DNA of 64,000 nt from Amycolatopsis orientalis DSM 40040 = KCTC 9412 (GTDB lineage Bacteria > Actinomycetota > Actinomycetes > Mycobacteriales > Pseudonocardiaceae): positions 155,615-219,614 of the forward strand of contig NZ_ASJB01000015.1 of assembly GCF_000478275.1 (NCBI RefSeq), given 5' to 3'. The first letter of the stretch is position 1, and the number at the start of each line of letters is the position of its first letter. Below are positions 42,051 through 53,788 of the stretch, piece after piece. The notes beneath the pieces are model-generated. The model ran no database searches. It saw only the letters and a program-made list of their open reading frames with translations, and was not told where the DNA came from. A program made the position numbers and the translations under genes.

Positions 42051-42419
42051 ATGACCAGTCCCGCCTTGGATGTCGCGCTCTCCTACCACCGCGCGTGGAC
42101 GGGCAAGGACTTCGAGAAGGCGATGACCTACGTCGCCGACGACATCGTCTGCCACTCCCCCGGCGGGCGCCTCGATGGAGCGGAGGCGTTTCGCGAGTTC
42201 ATGGAGCCGTTCACCCGGATCCTGACCGGGTCGTCTTTGCTTTCGGCGTTCGGGGACGACGCGACCGCGTTGCTGATGTACGACACGGCGACCCTTCCGG
42301 TGGCCAGCGCTCCGGGGGCGGAGCTGCTGACGGTGCGGGAGGGGAAGATCGTGGAGTTGCGGATCGTGTTCGATCGGGCTCCGTTCGATGCAGCGCGGGC
42401 GGCTGCCGCTGGGTCGTAG
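42051..42419 (+). CDS. SnoaL-like (NTF2 fold) protein
   Basis: 122 residues from ATG 42051. ALDVALSYHRAWTGKDFEKAMTYVADDIVCH, then AEAFREFMEPFTRILTG and LLTVREGKIVELRIVFD are the helix and curved-sheet elements of SnoaL/NTF2-like proteins of this size. The fold serves as an enzyme or ligand-binding domain; no catalytic set is certain here. The partner position, divergent from a sigma factor with its own SnoaL domain, suggests sigma-dependent expression. A decayed copy of its last 60 bp lies at 42679-42740. Confidence 0.8.
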   Translation: MTSPALDVALSYHRAWTGKDFEKAMTYVADDIVCHSPGGRLDGAEAFREFMEPFTRILTGSSLLSAFGDDATALLMYDTATLPVASAPGAELLTVREGKIVELRIVFDRAPFDAARAAAAGS

Positions 42420-42862
42420 GTGCAGGGGTCGTAGGGCCGGGCGTTGCAGGGCCGGGCGTTGTGGGGCCGGGGTCGTAGAGGGCCGTGGGGACAGAGTCGT
42501 AGGGGCGCGCAGGGCCGGGGTCGCCGGAGATTCCCGGGGTGCGGGAGTGGTTCGAGCCGTGCTCACTCCAGGGGCGCGGCGGTGCCACCTGCCTGGGCGC
42601 GTCCGAGCAGCGAGGTACGTCCGTACCGATCGGAACGGTGACGTGTCGTCCTCCGATTCCGGCCGACGGTCTCGGGGTTTGCGGATCGTGCTCGACAGGC
42701 CCCGTTCGATGCCGCACGGGCCGCAGCCACTAGGGCATAAAGCACGTGGAGGGCCGGTCTTCGCCAGAGATCCCTGGAGCGGGAGCGGGCCCAACCCGCT
42801 CCAGGGCGCACCAGTACCACTACCCGGCGAACGTCCGGGCAGCCGCGGCACATCCACGCCGA
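42420..42862. repeat. decayed ABAB duplication between SnoaL and HNH genes
   Basis: Segment A is the SnoaL 3' end (42361-42420), repeated at 42679-42740 at roughly 80% identity. Segment B is the HNH gene 3' end plus flank (about 42755-42905), repeated in weaker form at about 42530-42675 (both have GTCGTCCTCCG then TTCCGG). Between the SnoaL stop and the first B copy lies a G-rich run (42420-42530) with repeated GGGCCGGGCGTTG and GGGTCGTAG units. No intact gene is present. Confidence 0.65.
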
Positions 42863-44044
42863 TCAGGAGGCCGGAGCGTCGTCCTCCGGTTCCGGTCGCG
42901 GGTCATGGAGTGGTTCGGGTGTCGCGGTGTAGGTGCGGCCGGTGGGAGTGGTGATGGTCATGCCACCGTTGCCGTTGGGTACCGCGGACCAGCCGGGTTC
43001 CTCTTTGAGGAGGTTGTGGATCTTGCAGGAGGTGTGGCAGTTGTGCTCATCGGTCTTGCCGTTCCGCGCCCAGGTGGTGATGTGGTCGATCTCGGAGAAC
43101 TCGGCGGGGCGGTGGCAGCCGGGATGGGTGCATTCCCGGTCCCGCGCCTTGATCAACCTGGCCAGTGACGCAGGGGACCGGTACTGGTCGGCACCGGCTT
43201 CCAGGATCTGCCCGGTGGCGGGGTCGGTGATCAATCGCGACCACGTCGATTCTGGGTCGGAGGCGATCTCTCGCACGAGCCAGTCCGGAATGGGCCCGTA
43301 ACCCGCCAGGATTGCGGGATCCTCGCGCGCACCTGTCAGCGTCAGCAGATCGACGTAGACGTGGATGTGCGCGCGAGGTTTGCCTTGGCCGCCTTCGGCG
43401 AGGAGACGTTCGGCGAAGATGTCGGCGCGGTGCTGGTCGAGGGTGCGGGACTTGTCTTCGGCGCGGCGGGCGCGGGCGGCGCGGCTCAGGGACGCGTAGA
43501 TCGAACTTGCCATCTCGGTGGGCAGAAAACCCGACAGCTTCGACATCGTCTCGTCTTCGTGCTCCAGCGAGATATGGCGCAGCGCGCGTTTCTTCGCGGC
43601 ACGTTCCTCATAACCGGTGGGGTCGAACTTCTGCACCGCGTACTCCACCGATTTCCGGATCGCCCCGGGATCGCGTTCGGCGAGACGTTTGGTCATGAAC
43701 GCGTCCACCTGGGCTGCGACCTCATCGGAGACGTCGCGGGTCAGCTGGCTGACCTTCGACGCCTTGAACAGGTCGATGTCCCCCTTCTCCAGTGCCGCCA
43801 ACGTGTTCGGCAACCGGGCCACCAGGGCACAGGAGGTTTCGACCAGCAGATGCGCCTGGTTGCGGGTGACCGAGAAGGCGAGTGCCACCTCCTCGGTCAC
43901 CGATCTTCGGGAACCACCCACGGCGGCGAACCCGGCTATGGAACGCACTTGCCGCCCCTGCGCCCGTCGAAGCACGACTTCCTCGTCGTAAGCGCGATCG
44001 AGAAGGCGAGCGGCTTTCCGGCTGTGAACAAGAGTTTGGGTCAT
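42863..44044 (-). CDS. HNH endonuclease-domain protein with DUF222
   Basis: 393 residues from ATG 44044 (MTQTLVHSRKAARLLDRAYD); an ATG at 44056 adds four residues. The DUF222 helical domain covers about residues 20-260. The C-terminal HNH nuclease region reads RECTHPGCHRPAEFSEIDHITTWARNGKT then NCHTSCKIHN, with the zinc-type Cys pairs and the DH motif. Such genes occur in many copies in actinomycete genomes and may be mobile or defence-related; their biological role is unproved. It ends in the duplicated region shared with the SnoaL side. Confidence 0.85.
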   Translation of the reverse strand: MTQTLVHSRKAARLLDRAYDEEVVLRRAQGRQVRSIAGFAAVGGSRRSVTEEVALAFSVTRNQAHLLVETSCALVARLPNTLAALEKGDIDLFKASKVSQLTRDVSDEVAAQVDAFMTKRLAERDPGAIRKSVEYAVQKFDPTGYEERAAKKRALRHISLEHEDETMSKLSGFLPTEMASSIYASLSRAARARRAEDKSRTLDQHRADIFAERLLAEGGQGKPRAHIHVYVDLLTLTGAREDPAILAGYGPIPDWLVREIASDPESTWSRLITDPATGQILEAGADQYRSPASLARLIKARDRECTHPGCHRPAEFSEIDHITTWARNGKTDEHNCHTSCKIHNLLKEEPGWSAVPNGNGGMTITTPTGRTYTATPEPLHDPRPEPEDDAPAS

Positions 44045-44497
44045 GACCAAGATCATAGTCGAACATGAGTTCGAGCGGCGCGAAGATCGCGTGGTTCCAA
44101 CTAGTGAGTGAACCTTGTCCAACAACGCTTTAGTGGACGCTTCGGCCGGTTCAAGCCCCCAGTGCCAACCGGCGACGACAAGCTTTCCTGGCTCCGAGGC
44201 CGGACGTTCATTTCCCGCCGCGGGCCCGCCCCATGCCTGTTCGAACTCGTCACCGTCGCTTTCGGACGCCACGAACTCCTGCCGCGCGTTGATCTCGGCG
44301 AGAGGCGGACGGGAACCGGTCCCAACCCCGTGCCGCCCACCTCGTGCTTCTCGTCAACCCAACCGAGTCGGCCGCCTCGGAACCGATCCCCTCCCCCGGA
44401 ACCGAACACCCGAGCCCCCAGGGTAGGGCCAGCCCCCGCCCCCACCCACCTGCTCACCGCATTCACCCCGCCCCCGATCCGAACCAGACTCACAACG
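44045..44497. other. 453-bp divergent gap between HNH and desaturase genes
   Basis: Open frames run through it on both strands (extensions of both neighbours), but their products are low-complexity, Pro/Arg-rich and unlike the families, so I read it as non-coding. It should contain both promoters; I see no strong operator or hairpin. Confidence 0.5.
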
Positions 44498-45494
44498 GTG
44501 ACCGCAAACCTCCGCACGGGCAGTGATTTCGCCCGCCTGTCCCGCCGCATCAGCGAGGCGGGCCTCCTCGACCGCCGACCGGGCTACTATGTCTTCCGCA
44601 TCGCCCTGGTCGCCACCCTCTTCGTCTCCGGCTGGATCGCTTTCTTCGCGATCGGCGATTCCTGGTGGCAGCTGGGGATCGCCGTGTTCCTGGCGGTGAT
44701 GTTCGGCCAGATCGCCCTGCTGTCGCACGATCTCGCGCACCGTCAGGTGTTCCGGACCCGCCGCCCGAGCGAGATCGCCGGCCGGATCGCGGGGAACCTC
44801 GGAATCGGCATGAGTTACGGCTGGTGGATGGACAAGCACACCCGCCACCACGCCAACCCGAACCACGAGGACCTCGATCCCGACGTCGATCCGGACATCC
44901 TGGTGTGGTCGAAGGGCCAGGCGAGGGCCAGCAAGGGGATCCCCCGGTTCATCGGCCGCTACCAGGCGTTCCTGTTCTTCCCGTTGCTCACGCTCGAAGG
45001 CCTGAACCTGCACTTCTCCGGGCTGCGCGCGGTCTCGAAGCCGGGCCTGCGGGCACGCGGACTCGAAGCGGCGTTGCTGCTGGCGCATTTCGCGCTCTAC
45101 TTCAGCGCGCTGCTCGTCGTGCTCTCACCCGGCAAGGCGCTGGTCTTCTTCATTGTCCACAAAGCACTGTGGGGTGTCTACATGGGATCGATCTTCGCGC
45201 CGAACCACAAGGGGATGCCGATCCTGTCCGGTGACACCGAACTCGACTTCCTCCGCAAGCAGGTTCTCACCTCACGCAACGTCCGCGGCGGCCGGATCGT
45301 CGACGTCGCGCTCGGCGGGCTCAACTACCAGATCGAGCACCATCTTTTCCCGAGTATGCCGTCGCCGCATCTGCGCCGCGCCCGGCCGATCGTCCAGGAG
45401 TACTGCGCCGAGATCGGCGTGCCGTACCACGAGACGGGGCTCACCGAGTCCTACCGGCTCGCGTTGCGCAGCCTGCACGAAGCGGGCGAGCCGA

Positions 45495-48983
<3,489 letters not shown>

Positions 48984-49026
48984 ATGCGTTCCCTCTCTCG
49001 CCATCGACCGTGAACCGGATCCAAGA

Positions 49027-50625
49027 CTAGAACACGTTCTCGTTTTTGTCGACCGATCCCCGGTCGAGGGCACTGTGCGCTCCGGCACGGCGGCCGGAAA
49101 ACACGCAATCGGCCAACGACAGACCGCTCACATAGGACCTAGAACAGATTCCCACCGCGGTCCGGCCCGCCGCGTACAGCCCGCGAATGGGGACGCCGGA
49201 GGCCGCCCGGACGGCGCCGGTCTCCTCGTCGACGACCAAGCCACCCAGCGTCAGCATCGGGCACGGATAGCCGATGTTGGGCCGGATCGAGACATCGATC
49301 AGCGAGTACGGCGACTGGTCCAGCGGCCGCGCGAACTCCGCGGGTTTACCCGTCGGATCGGCCCCGGAACGAGCGGCTTCGACACTGGCCGCCAGCCCGG
49401 CGGGATCGATACCGGCCTTACGCGCGACCTCGTCGAGCGAATCGGCGACCACGCGTTGCCGCAGCAGGTAGCGCACCTGAAGTCCTTGGAACCACTGGCT
49501 TTGCCCGCGCGCGTCACGCCGGACCTCCCGCACGATGGCGTCGTCGACCAGCAGCCAGCCGCGCCCACCGTGTTCGGTGATCATGCGTTCGCCGACGGCC
49601 GCGCCGTACCGGGATTCGTCGATGATCCGCCCGCCGGTCTCGTCGACGAGCAGTCCGCCGAGAAAGGCCGACGGCGGCGTGATGAACCGCCAGGCGGAGA
49701 TCCGCCCGAGTTCCGCGGTAACCCCGCCCGCCTCGACACCGAGCCGGATCCCGGACCCGTCGTCGGCCGACGTCCCGAGCGCCAGCCCGCCGCGATAGGC
49801 GGGCGCGTGCTCGCGCACCATCTCACGGTTCGCGATGAACCCGCCCGCCGCGAGGACGACCCCTCGCGTGGCGGAAATCCGCAGCTCACGGCCATAGCGG
49901 CGTTCGATCCGCTCCACCCGCTGATGCAGTGATTTCCGCAGCGACGGTACGTAGATCCCCGGTTTCGCGGCATACGCGGCCAGTCTCCGGTGCGTGGCCC
50001 GCACCCGGGCGGGGGCGTCGCGCAAGGAGGACACGACGACACCGGTCACGGTCCCGTTCTCGTCGACGATCAGGTTCCGCGCCGCGGTCTGCGGCAGCAC
50101 CTGGATCCCCCGGCCGCGGACAGCCTCCATCAGGCGTTTCATCAGCAGTTTCCCGGAGGTGCCGGGCCCCTTGACGCGATGTCCGCGCGGCGCCGGCTTG
50201 GCCGCGTCACGGAAACCGCCCGCCGCCTCGCTGCCCGAGTAATAGAGATAGTGCGCGTCGCTCGGATAGGACGTCTTATACGGGCACAGACTGCCCTCGA
50301 AGGGGACGCCGTTGCCCTCCAGCCAGGTGATCATCTCCGTACTGCCCGCGCAGAACCGCCGCAGGGTCTCCTCGGAGACGACGTCGCCGGTCTCGAGCCG
50401 CAAGTAGTCGTACATCGCGTCGACGGAATCGTCGACACCCGCGTCCCGTTGCTGCGCGGTCCCGCCGCCCGCGTAGACGACACCGCCGCTCACGGCGCTC
50501 GCGCCACCGCCGGAGAACCGGTCCAGCACGAGCACCCGGGCACCGGCGTCGGCCGCTTCGATCGCCGCGCAGGCGCCCGCCGCACCGAAACCCACGATCA
50601 CCACATCCGCGACGAGGGAGTCCAT
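49027..50625 (-). CDS. FAD-dependent steroid dehydrogenase-like flavoprotein, possible 3-ketosteroid delta4-(5alpha)-dehydrogenase
   Basis: 532 residues from ATG 50625. FrdA/KstD superfamily: N-terminal DVVIVGFGAAGACAAIEAAD, SGGGASAVSGGVVYAGGG, the TSYPSDAHYLYYSGSEA block, GVVLAAGGFIANREM and the FAD-closing GLYAAGRTAVGICSRSYVSGLSLADC. It differs from the KstD next door (no GGSTARSGGGVWIP) and looks more like Kst4D/TesI proteins, which desaturate 5alpha-3-ketosteroids at C4-C5; this assignment is from memory of the motif and length only. It is divergent from kstD with two KstR operators between. Its last codons and stop form the KstR operator of hsaA. Confidence 0.7.
   Translation of the reverse strand: MDSLVADVVIVGFGAAGACAAIEAADAGARVLVLDRFSGGGASAVSGGVVYAGGGTAQQRDAGVDDSVDAMYDYLRLETGDVVSEETLRRFCAGSTEMITWLEGNGVPFEGSLCPYKTSYPSDAHYLYYSGSEAAGGFRDAAKPAPRGHRVKGPGTSGKLLMKRLMEAVRGRGIQVLPQTAARNLIVDENGTVTGVVVSSLRDAPARVRATHRRLAAYAAKPGIYVPSLRKSLHQRVERIERRYGRELRISATRGVVLAAGGFIANREMVREHAPAYRGGLALGTSADDGSGIRLGVEAGGVTAELGRISAWRFITPPSAFLGGLLVDETGGRIIDESRYGAAVGERMITEHGGRGWLLVDDAIVREVRRDARGQSQWFQGLQVRYLLRQRVVADSLDEVARKAGIDPAGLAASVEAARSGADPTGKPAEFARPLDQSPYSLIDVSIRPNIGYPCPMLTLGGLVVDEETGAVRAASGVPIRGLYAAGRTAVGICSRSYVSGLSLADCVFSGRRAGAHSALDRGSVDKNENVF
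49028..49041. promoter_or_regulatory. KstR operator of the hsaADCB operon, embedded in an upstream stop codon
   Basis: TAGAACACGTTCTC has one mismatch to consensus (last A) and lies 45 bp before the hsaA start. On the minus strand it reads GAGAACGTGTTCTA and overlaps the TAG stop of the upstream flavoprotein gene (49027-49029). Confidence 0.85.
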
Positions 50626-50641
50626 GACCCCACCCTAGAAC

Positions 50642-50655
50642 TAGAACACGTTCTC
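50642..50655. promoter_or_regulatory. KstR operator 1, flavoprotein/kstD gap
   Basis: TAGAACACGTTCTC, the same sequence as the hsa operator, 17 bp upstream of the flavoprotein start codon. Confidence 0.85.
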
Positions 50656-50698
50656 GTCTATGGTGACTGGAGCAGCGCGAATGCTGCTCCCTGCTTCC

Positions 50699-50712
50699 TA
50701 CAACGTGTTCCA
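50699..50712. promoter_or_regulatory. KstR operator 2, kstD operon
   Basis: TACAACGTGTTCCA matches every fixed consensus position and lies 13 bp before the kstD start. Two sites, 57 bp apart, probably serve the two divergent promoters. Confidence 0.8.
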
Positions 50713-50724
50713 GGTGAGGGGCGT

Positions 50725-52395
50725 ATGGACTACGACGTGATCGTGGCGGGCAGTGGTGCCGCCGGGATGACCGCCGCACTGTCCGCAGCCCATCGGGGAC
50801 TCAAGGTCCTGGTCGTGGAGAAGGCCGCCCACTTCGGCGGCTCGACGGCCCGCTCGGGGGGCGGCGTCTGGATCCCCGGCAACCACGCCCTGCGCGCGGC
50901 CGGGATCGACGAACCCCCGGAGCGGGCGCACGAGTACCTCCAGTCGATCGTCGGGGACGTCGTCCCGGCCGAACTCCGGTCGGCCTTCCTCGACCGAGGC
51001 CCCGAGGTCCTGTCCTTCGTCTGCGAGAAGACGCCGTTGCGCTTCCGCTGGGTCCGCGGTTACTCCGACTACCACCCCGAAGCACCCGGTGGGCGCGCCG
51101 GTGGGCGCTCGGTCGAACCGGCGGCCCTCGACGGCAACCTGCTCGGGCCGGAGCTGGCGAAGCTGGAGCCTCCCTACAGCGCTCCCCCGCTGGGCGTCCC
51201 GATCACCCAGGCGGACTACCGGTGGCTGAGCCTGCTCGCCCGGCATCCGTGCGGGATCCTCCGCGTCCTCGGCCTCGGCGGCCGCTGGCTGGTCGGCAGG
51301 ATCCGCCGTCAGCGGCTCCTTTCCATGGGGCAAGCGCTTGCGGCCGGGCTGCGCGAGGGGCTGCGGCGGGCGGATGTCCCCGTCTGGTTGAACACCCCGC
51401 TCGTGGACCTCCAGGTCGAAGACGACCGCGTGATCGGCGTCGTGGTCCTCCGGCAGGGTGAAGAGACCCTGATCCGCTCCCGGCTCGGCGTCGTCCTCGG
51501 CGCGGGCGGGTTCGAGCGCAACGAGGAGATGCGGGTCAAGTACCAGCGCGCGCCCATCGGCACCGAGTGGACCGTCGGCGCCGAAGCCAACACCGGTGAC
51601 GCCATCGGGGCCGGGCTCAAACTCGGCGCGGCCACCGACCTGATGGACGACGCCTGGTGGGGCCCGTCCATCCCGCTGACCGGCGGCCCGTGGTTCGCGC
51701 TCGCCGAACGGTCGCGGCCGGGCTGCCTGATGGTCAACGCGCACGGCGAGCGGTTCGTCAACGAATCGGCGCCGTACGTCGAAGCCGTACACGCGATGTA
51801 CGGCGAAGGCGACGGACCCGGCGAGAACATCCCGACCTGGCTGGTGTTCGACCAGCGCAACCGCAACCGGTACATGTTCACCGGCCTCGGCCCGCGCCAG
51901 CCGCTGCCCGGCCGCTGGTTCAAAGCGGGCATCGCGGTCAAGGCGAGCACGATCGCGAACCTCGCCGAGCGGATGGAGGTCCCGGCCGACGCGCTGGAGG
52001 CCACCGTGCGGCGGTTCAACGGCTTCGCGAAGAGCGGCGTGGACGAGGACTTCCATCGCGGGCGGAGCGCGTACGACCACTACTACGGCGACCCGCGGAA
52101 CAAACCCAACCCGAGCCTCGGCCCGCTCGACGTCGCGCCGTACTACGCGGTGAAGATCGTGCCCGGCGACCTGGGCACCAAGGGCGGGTTGAGGATCGAC
52201 CGGCACGCGCGGGTCCTGCGCGAAGACGGTTCGGTGATCGACGGACTTTACGCGGCGGGGAACACGAGCGCGGCGGTGATGGGCCGCACCTACGCCGGCC
52301 CCGGCGCGACGATCGGCCCGGCGATGGTGTTCGGCTACCTTGCGGCCGAGCATCTCGCGCTGCAAGATCACGGTCAAACGGGAGGCAGCCGATGA
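50725..52395 (+). CDS. kstD: 3-ketosteroid delta1-dehydrogenase KstD
   Basis: 556 residues from ATG 50725 (GAGGGG upstream). FAD motif VIVAGSGAAGMTAALSAAHRG, then GGSTARSGGGVWIPGNHAL, WVRGYSDYHPEAPGGRAGGRS, MRVKYQRAPIGTEWTVGAEA, LMDDAWWGPSIPLTGGPWF and the C-terminal PGDLGTKGGLRIDRHARVLRE...GLYAAGNTSAAVMGRTY (given in parts), matching Rv3537. It introduces the 1,2 double bond into ring A of 3-ketosteroids, the step that together with KshAB opens ring B. First gene of kstD-kshA-small Cys protein-kshB-hsd4B. Confidence 0.95.
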   Translation: MDYDVIVAGSGAAGMTAALSAAHRGLKVLVVEKAAHFGGSTARSGGGVWIPGNHALRAAGIDEPPERAHEYLQSIVGDVVPAELRSAFLDRGPEVLSFVCEKTPLRFRWVRGYSDYHPEAPGGRAGGRSVEPAALDGNLLGPELAKLEPPYSAPPLGVPITQADYRWLSLLARHPCGILRVLGLGGRWLVGRIRRQRLLSMGQALAAGLREGLRRADVPVWLNTPLVDLQVEDDRVIGVVVLRQGEETLIRSRLGVVLGAGGFERNEEMRVKYQRAPIGTEWTVGAEANTGDAIGAGLKLGAATDLMDDAWWGPSIPLTGGPWFALAERSRPGCLMVNAHGERFVNESAPYVEAVHAMYGEGDGPGENIPTWLVFDQRNRNRYMFTGLGPRQPLPGRWFKAGIAVKASTIANLAERMEVPADALEATVRRFNGFAKSGVDEDFHRGRSAYDHYYGDPRNKPNPSLGPLDVAPYYAVKIVPGDLGTKGGLRIDRHARVLREDGSVIDGLYAAGNTSAAVMGRTYAGPGATIGPAMVFGYLAAEHLALQDHGQTGGSR

Positions 52396-53531
52396 CGACG
52401 GAATCCGTACGGCAGATCGACGCGGGCGCGCCCCCTTCGCGGTTCGCGCGCGGCTGGCACTGTCTCGGCCTCGCCGAGTCGTTCCGGGACGGGAAACCGC
52501 ACGCCATCACGGCGTTCGGGACGAAACTGGTGGTCTTCGCCGACTCGTCCGGCAAGCTGAACGTGCTCGACGGGTACTGCCGCCATATGGGCGGCGACCT
52601 CACCCAGGGCGAGGTCAAGGGCGACGAGATCGCCTGCCCGTTCCACGACTGGCGCTGGAGCGGCAACGGCAAATGCGCCTCGATCCCTTACGCCAAAAGG
52701 GTTCCGCTGCGGGCGCGGACGAAGTCGTGGCTGGTGCTGGAGGAGAACAAGCAGCTGTTCGTCTGGAACGACCCGGAGGGCAACCCGCCGCCCGAGGACG
52801 TCGTCATCCCCCGGATCGAGGGCGTGTTCAACGGCGAGTGGAGCAACTGGACCTGGGACTCGGTCCTGATCGAGGGCTCCAACTGCCGCGAGATCATCGA
52901 CAACATGGTCGACATGGCGCATTTCTTCTACATCCACTACGCCTTCCCGACCTATTTCAAGAACGTGTTCGAGGGGCATATCGCCACGCAGTACCTGAAC
53001 ACGAAGGGCCGTCCGGACAAGGGAATGGCGTCGAACTACGGCGGCGAGGAGAACCTGCTGCGGTCCGAGGCGTCCTATTTCGGGCCGTCGTACATGATCA
53101 ACACCCTGCTCAACACCTACCAGGGTTTCGAGATCGAGAACGTGCTGATCAACTGCCACTACCCGGTCACCGAGAACTCGTTCGTGCTGCAATGGGGCGT
53201 GATCGTGAAGAAGCTCCCCGGGATCTCGGACGAGCACGCGGACAAGATCGCCGGGAAGTTCGCCAAGGGCATCGGCGTCGGCTTCCTGCAGGACGTGGAG
53301 ATCTGGCGCAACAAGACGCGGATCGACAACCCGTTGCTGTGCGAGGAGGACGGGCCGGTCTACCAGCTCCGCCGCTGGTACGACCAGTTCTACGTGGACG
53401 CCGCCGACGTCACCGAGGACATGACGCGGCGGTTCGAGTTCGAAGTGGACACCAGCCGCGCGAACGAGGTCTGGGCGGCGGAGGTGGCCGAGAACCTGGC
53501 GCGGCAGCAGGCGGAAGAGGCCGGGGTGTGA
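52392..53531 (+). CDS. kshA: 3-ketosteroid 9alpha-hydroxylase oxygenase KshA
   Basis: 379 residues from ATG 52392 (GGAGGC upstream; 4-bp overlap with kstD). Rieske cluster ligands Cys63, His65, Cys82 and His85 in GYCRHMGGD and IACPFHDW. The mononuclear iron site is in DNMVDMAHFFYIHYAFP (His177, His182 and a nearby Asp/Asn). It is a Rieske terminal oxygenase like Rv3526; it hydroxylates C9 of androstadienedione or the CoA-ester equivalent, causing ring B opening. KshB, the reductase, is encoded two genes downstream. Confidence 0.95.
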   Translation: MTTESVRQIDAGAPPSRFARGWHCLGLAESFRDGKPHAITAFGTKLVVFADSSGKLNVLDGYCRHMGGDLTQGEVKGDEIACPFHDWRWSGNGKCASIPYAKRVPLRARTKSWLVLEENKQLFVWNDPEGNPPPEDVVIPRIEGVFNGEWSNWTWDSVLIEGSNCREIIDNMVDMAHFFYIHYAFPTYFKNVFEGHIATQYLNTKGRPDKGMASNYGGEENLLRSEASYFGPSYMINTLLNTYQGFEIENVLINCHYPVTENSFVLQWGVIVKKLPGISDEHADKIAGKFAKGIGVGFLQDVEIWRNKTRIDNPLLCEEDGPVYQLRRWYDQFYVDAADVTEDMTRRFEFEVDTSRANEVWAAEVAENLARQQAEEAGV

Positions 53532-53788
53532 AGCCCGAGACCGTCGAATTCCTCACCGCCGGGCTGCGCCCGCTGGCCTGCCGGACGTGCGGGACCTGTG
53601 TGCTGGTCAAGAAGAACAGCGTGCAGCACACCAGTATCCAGTGGACCACCGACGCGGCCGCGAGCTGCCCGGTGTTCGCGGAGCGGAAGGCGTCCGGGGC
53701 CCAGACGGCGTTGCTCGACACCTGTGCCAACCTCAGCGACAGCATCGACGCCGCGCTGAAGGACGGCTTGCTGGAGGTGCCCGAATGA
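53528..53788 (+). CDS. small Cys-rich protein between kshA and kshB
   Basis: 86 residues from GTG 53528, overlapping kshA by 4 bp (GTGA) and kshB by 4 bp (ATGA). Cysteines at 18, 21, 24, 47 and 66: CRTCGTC, then SCPVF and DTCANL. The CxxCxxC plus C-P pattern resembles an iron-sulfur or zinc site, but I do not recognise the family. The placement, coupled on both sides to the two KshAB components, argues for a function in this electron-transfer chain (assembly factor, extra ferredoxin or stabiliser). Expressed with the KstR-controlled operon. Confidence 0.75.
   Translation: MKPETVEFLTAGLRPLACRTCGTCVLVKKNSVQHTSIQWTTDAAASCPVFAERKASGAQTALLDTCANLSDSIDAALKDGLLEVPE

Noticed and set aside
42420..42862. 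Open frames of 65-188 codons on both strands in the duplicated region.
   Set aside because: They consist of Gly/Arg-rich readings of the repeats and lack ribosome binding sites or any family motif.
44108..44497. N-terminal extension of 130 codons on the desaturase frame.
   Set aside because: The product is Pro/Arg-rich low complexity unlike desaturases; the family N-terminus fits GTG 44498.
45151..45160. TTGTCCACA, identical to a DnaA-box core.
   Set aside because: A single copy inside the desaturase coding region with no cluster or AT-rich region; not an origin.
52962..52975. AAGAACGTGTTCGA-like KstR half-match inside kshA.
   Set aside because: It encodes Lys-Asn-Val-Phe within a conserved part of KshA and lies far from any promoter, so it is probably chance.
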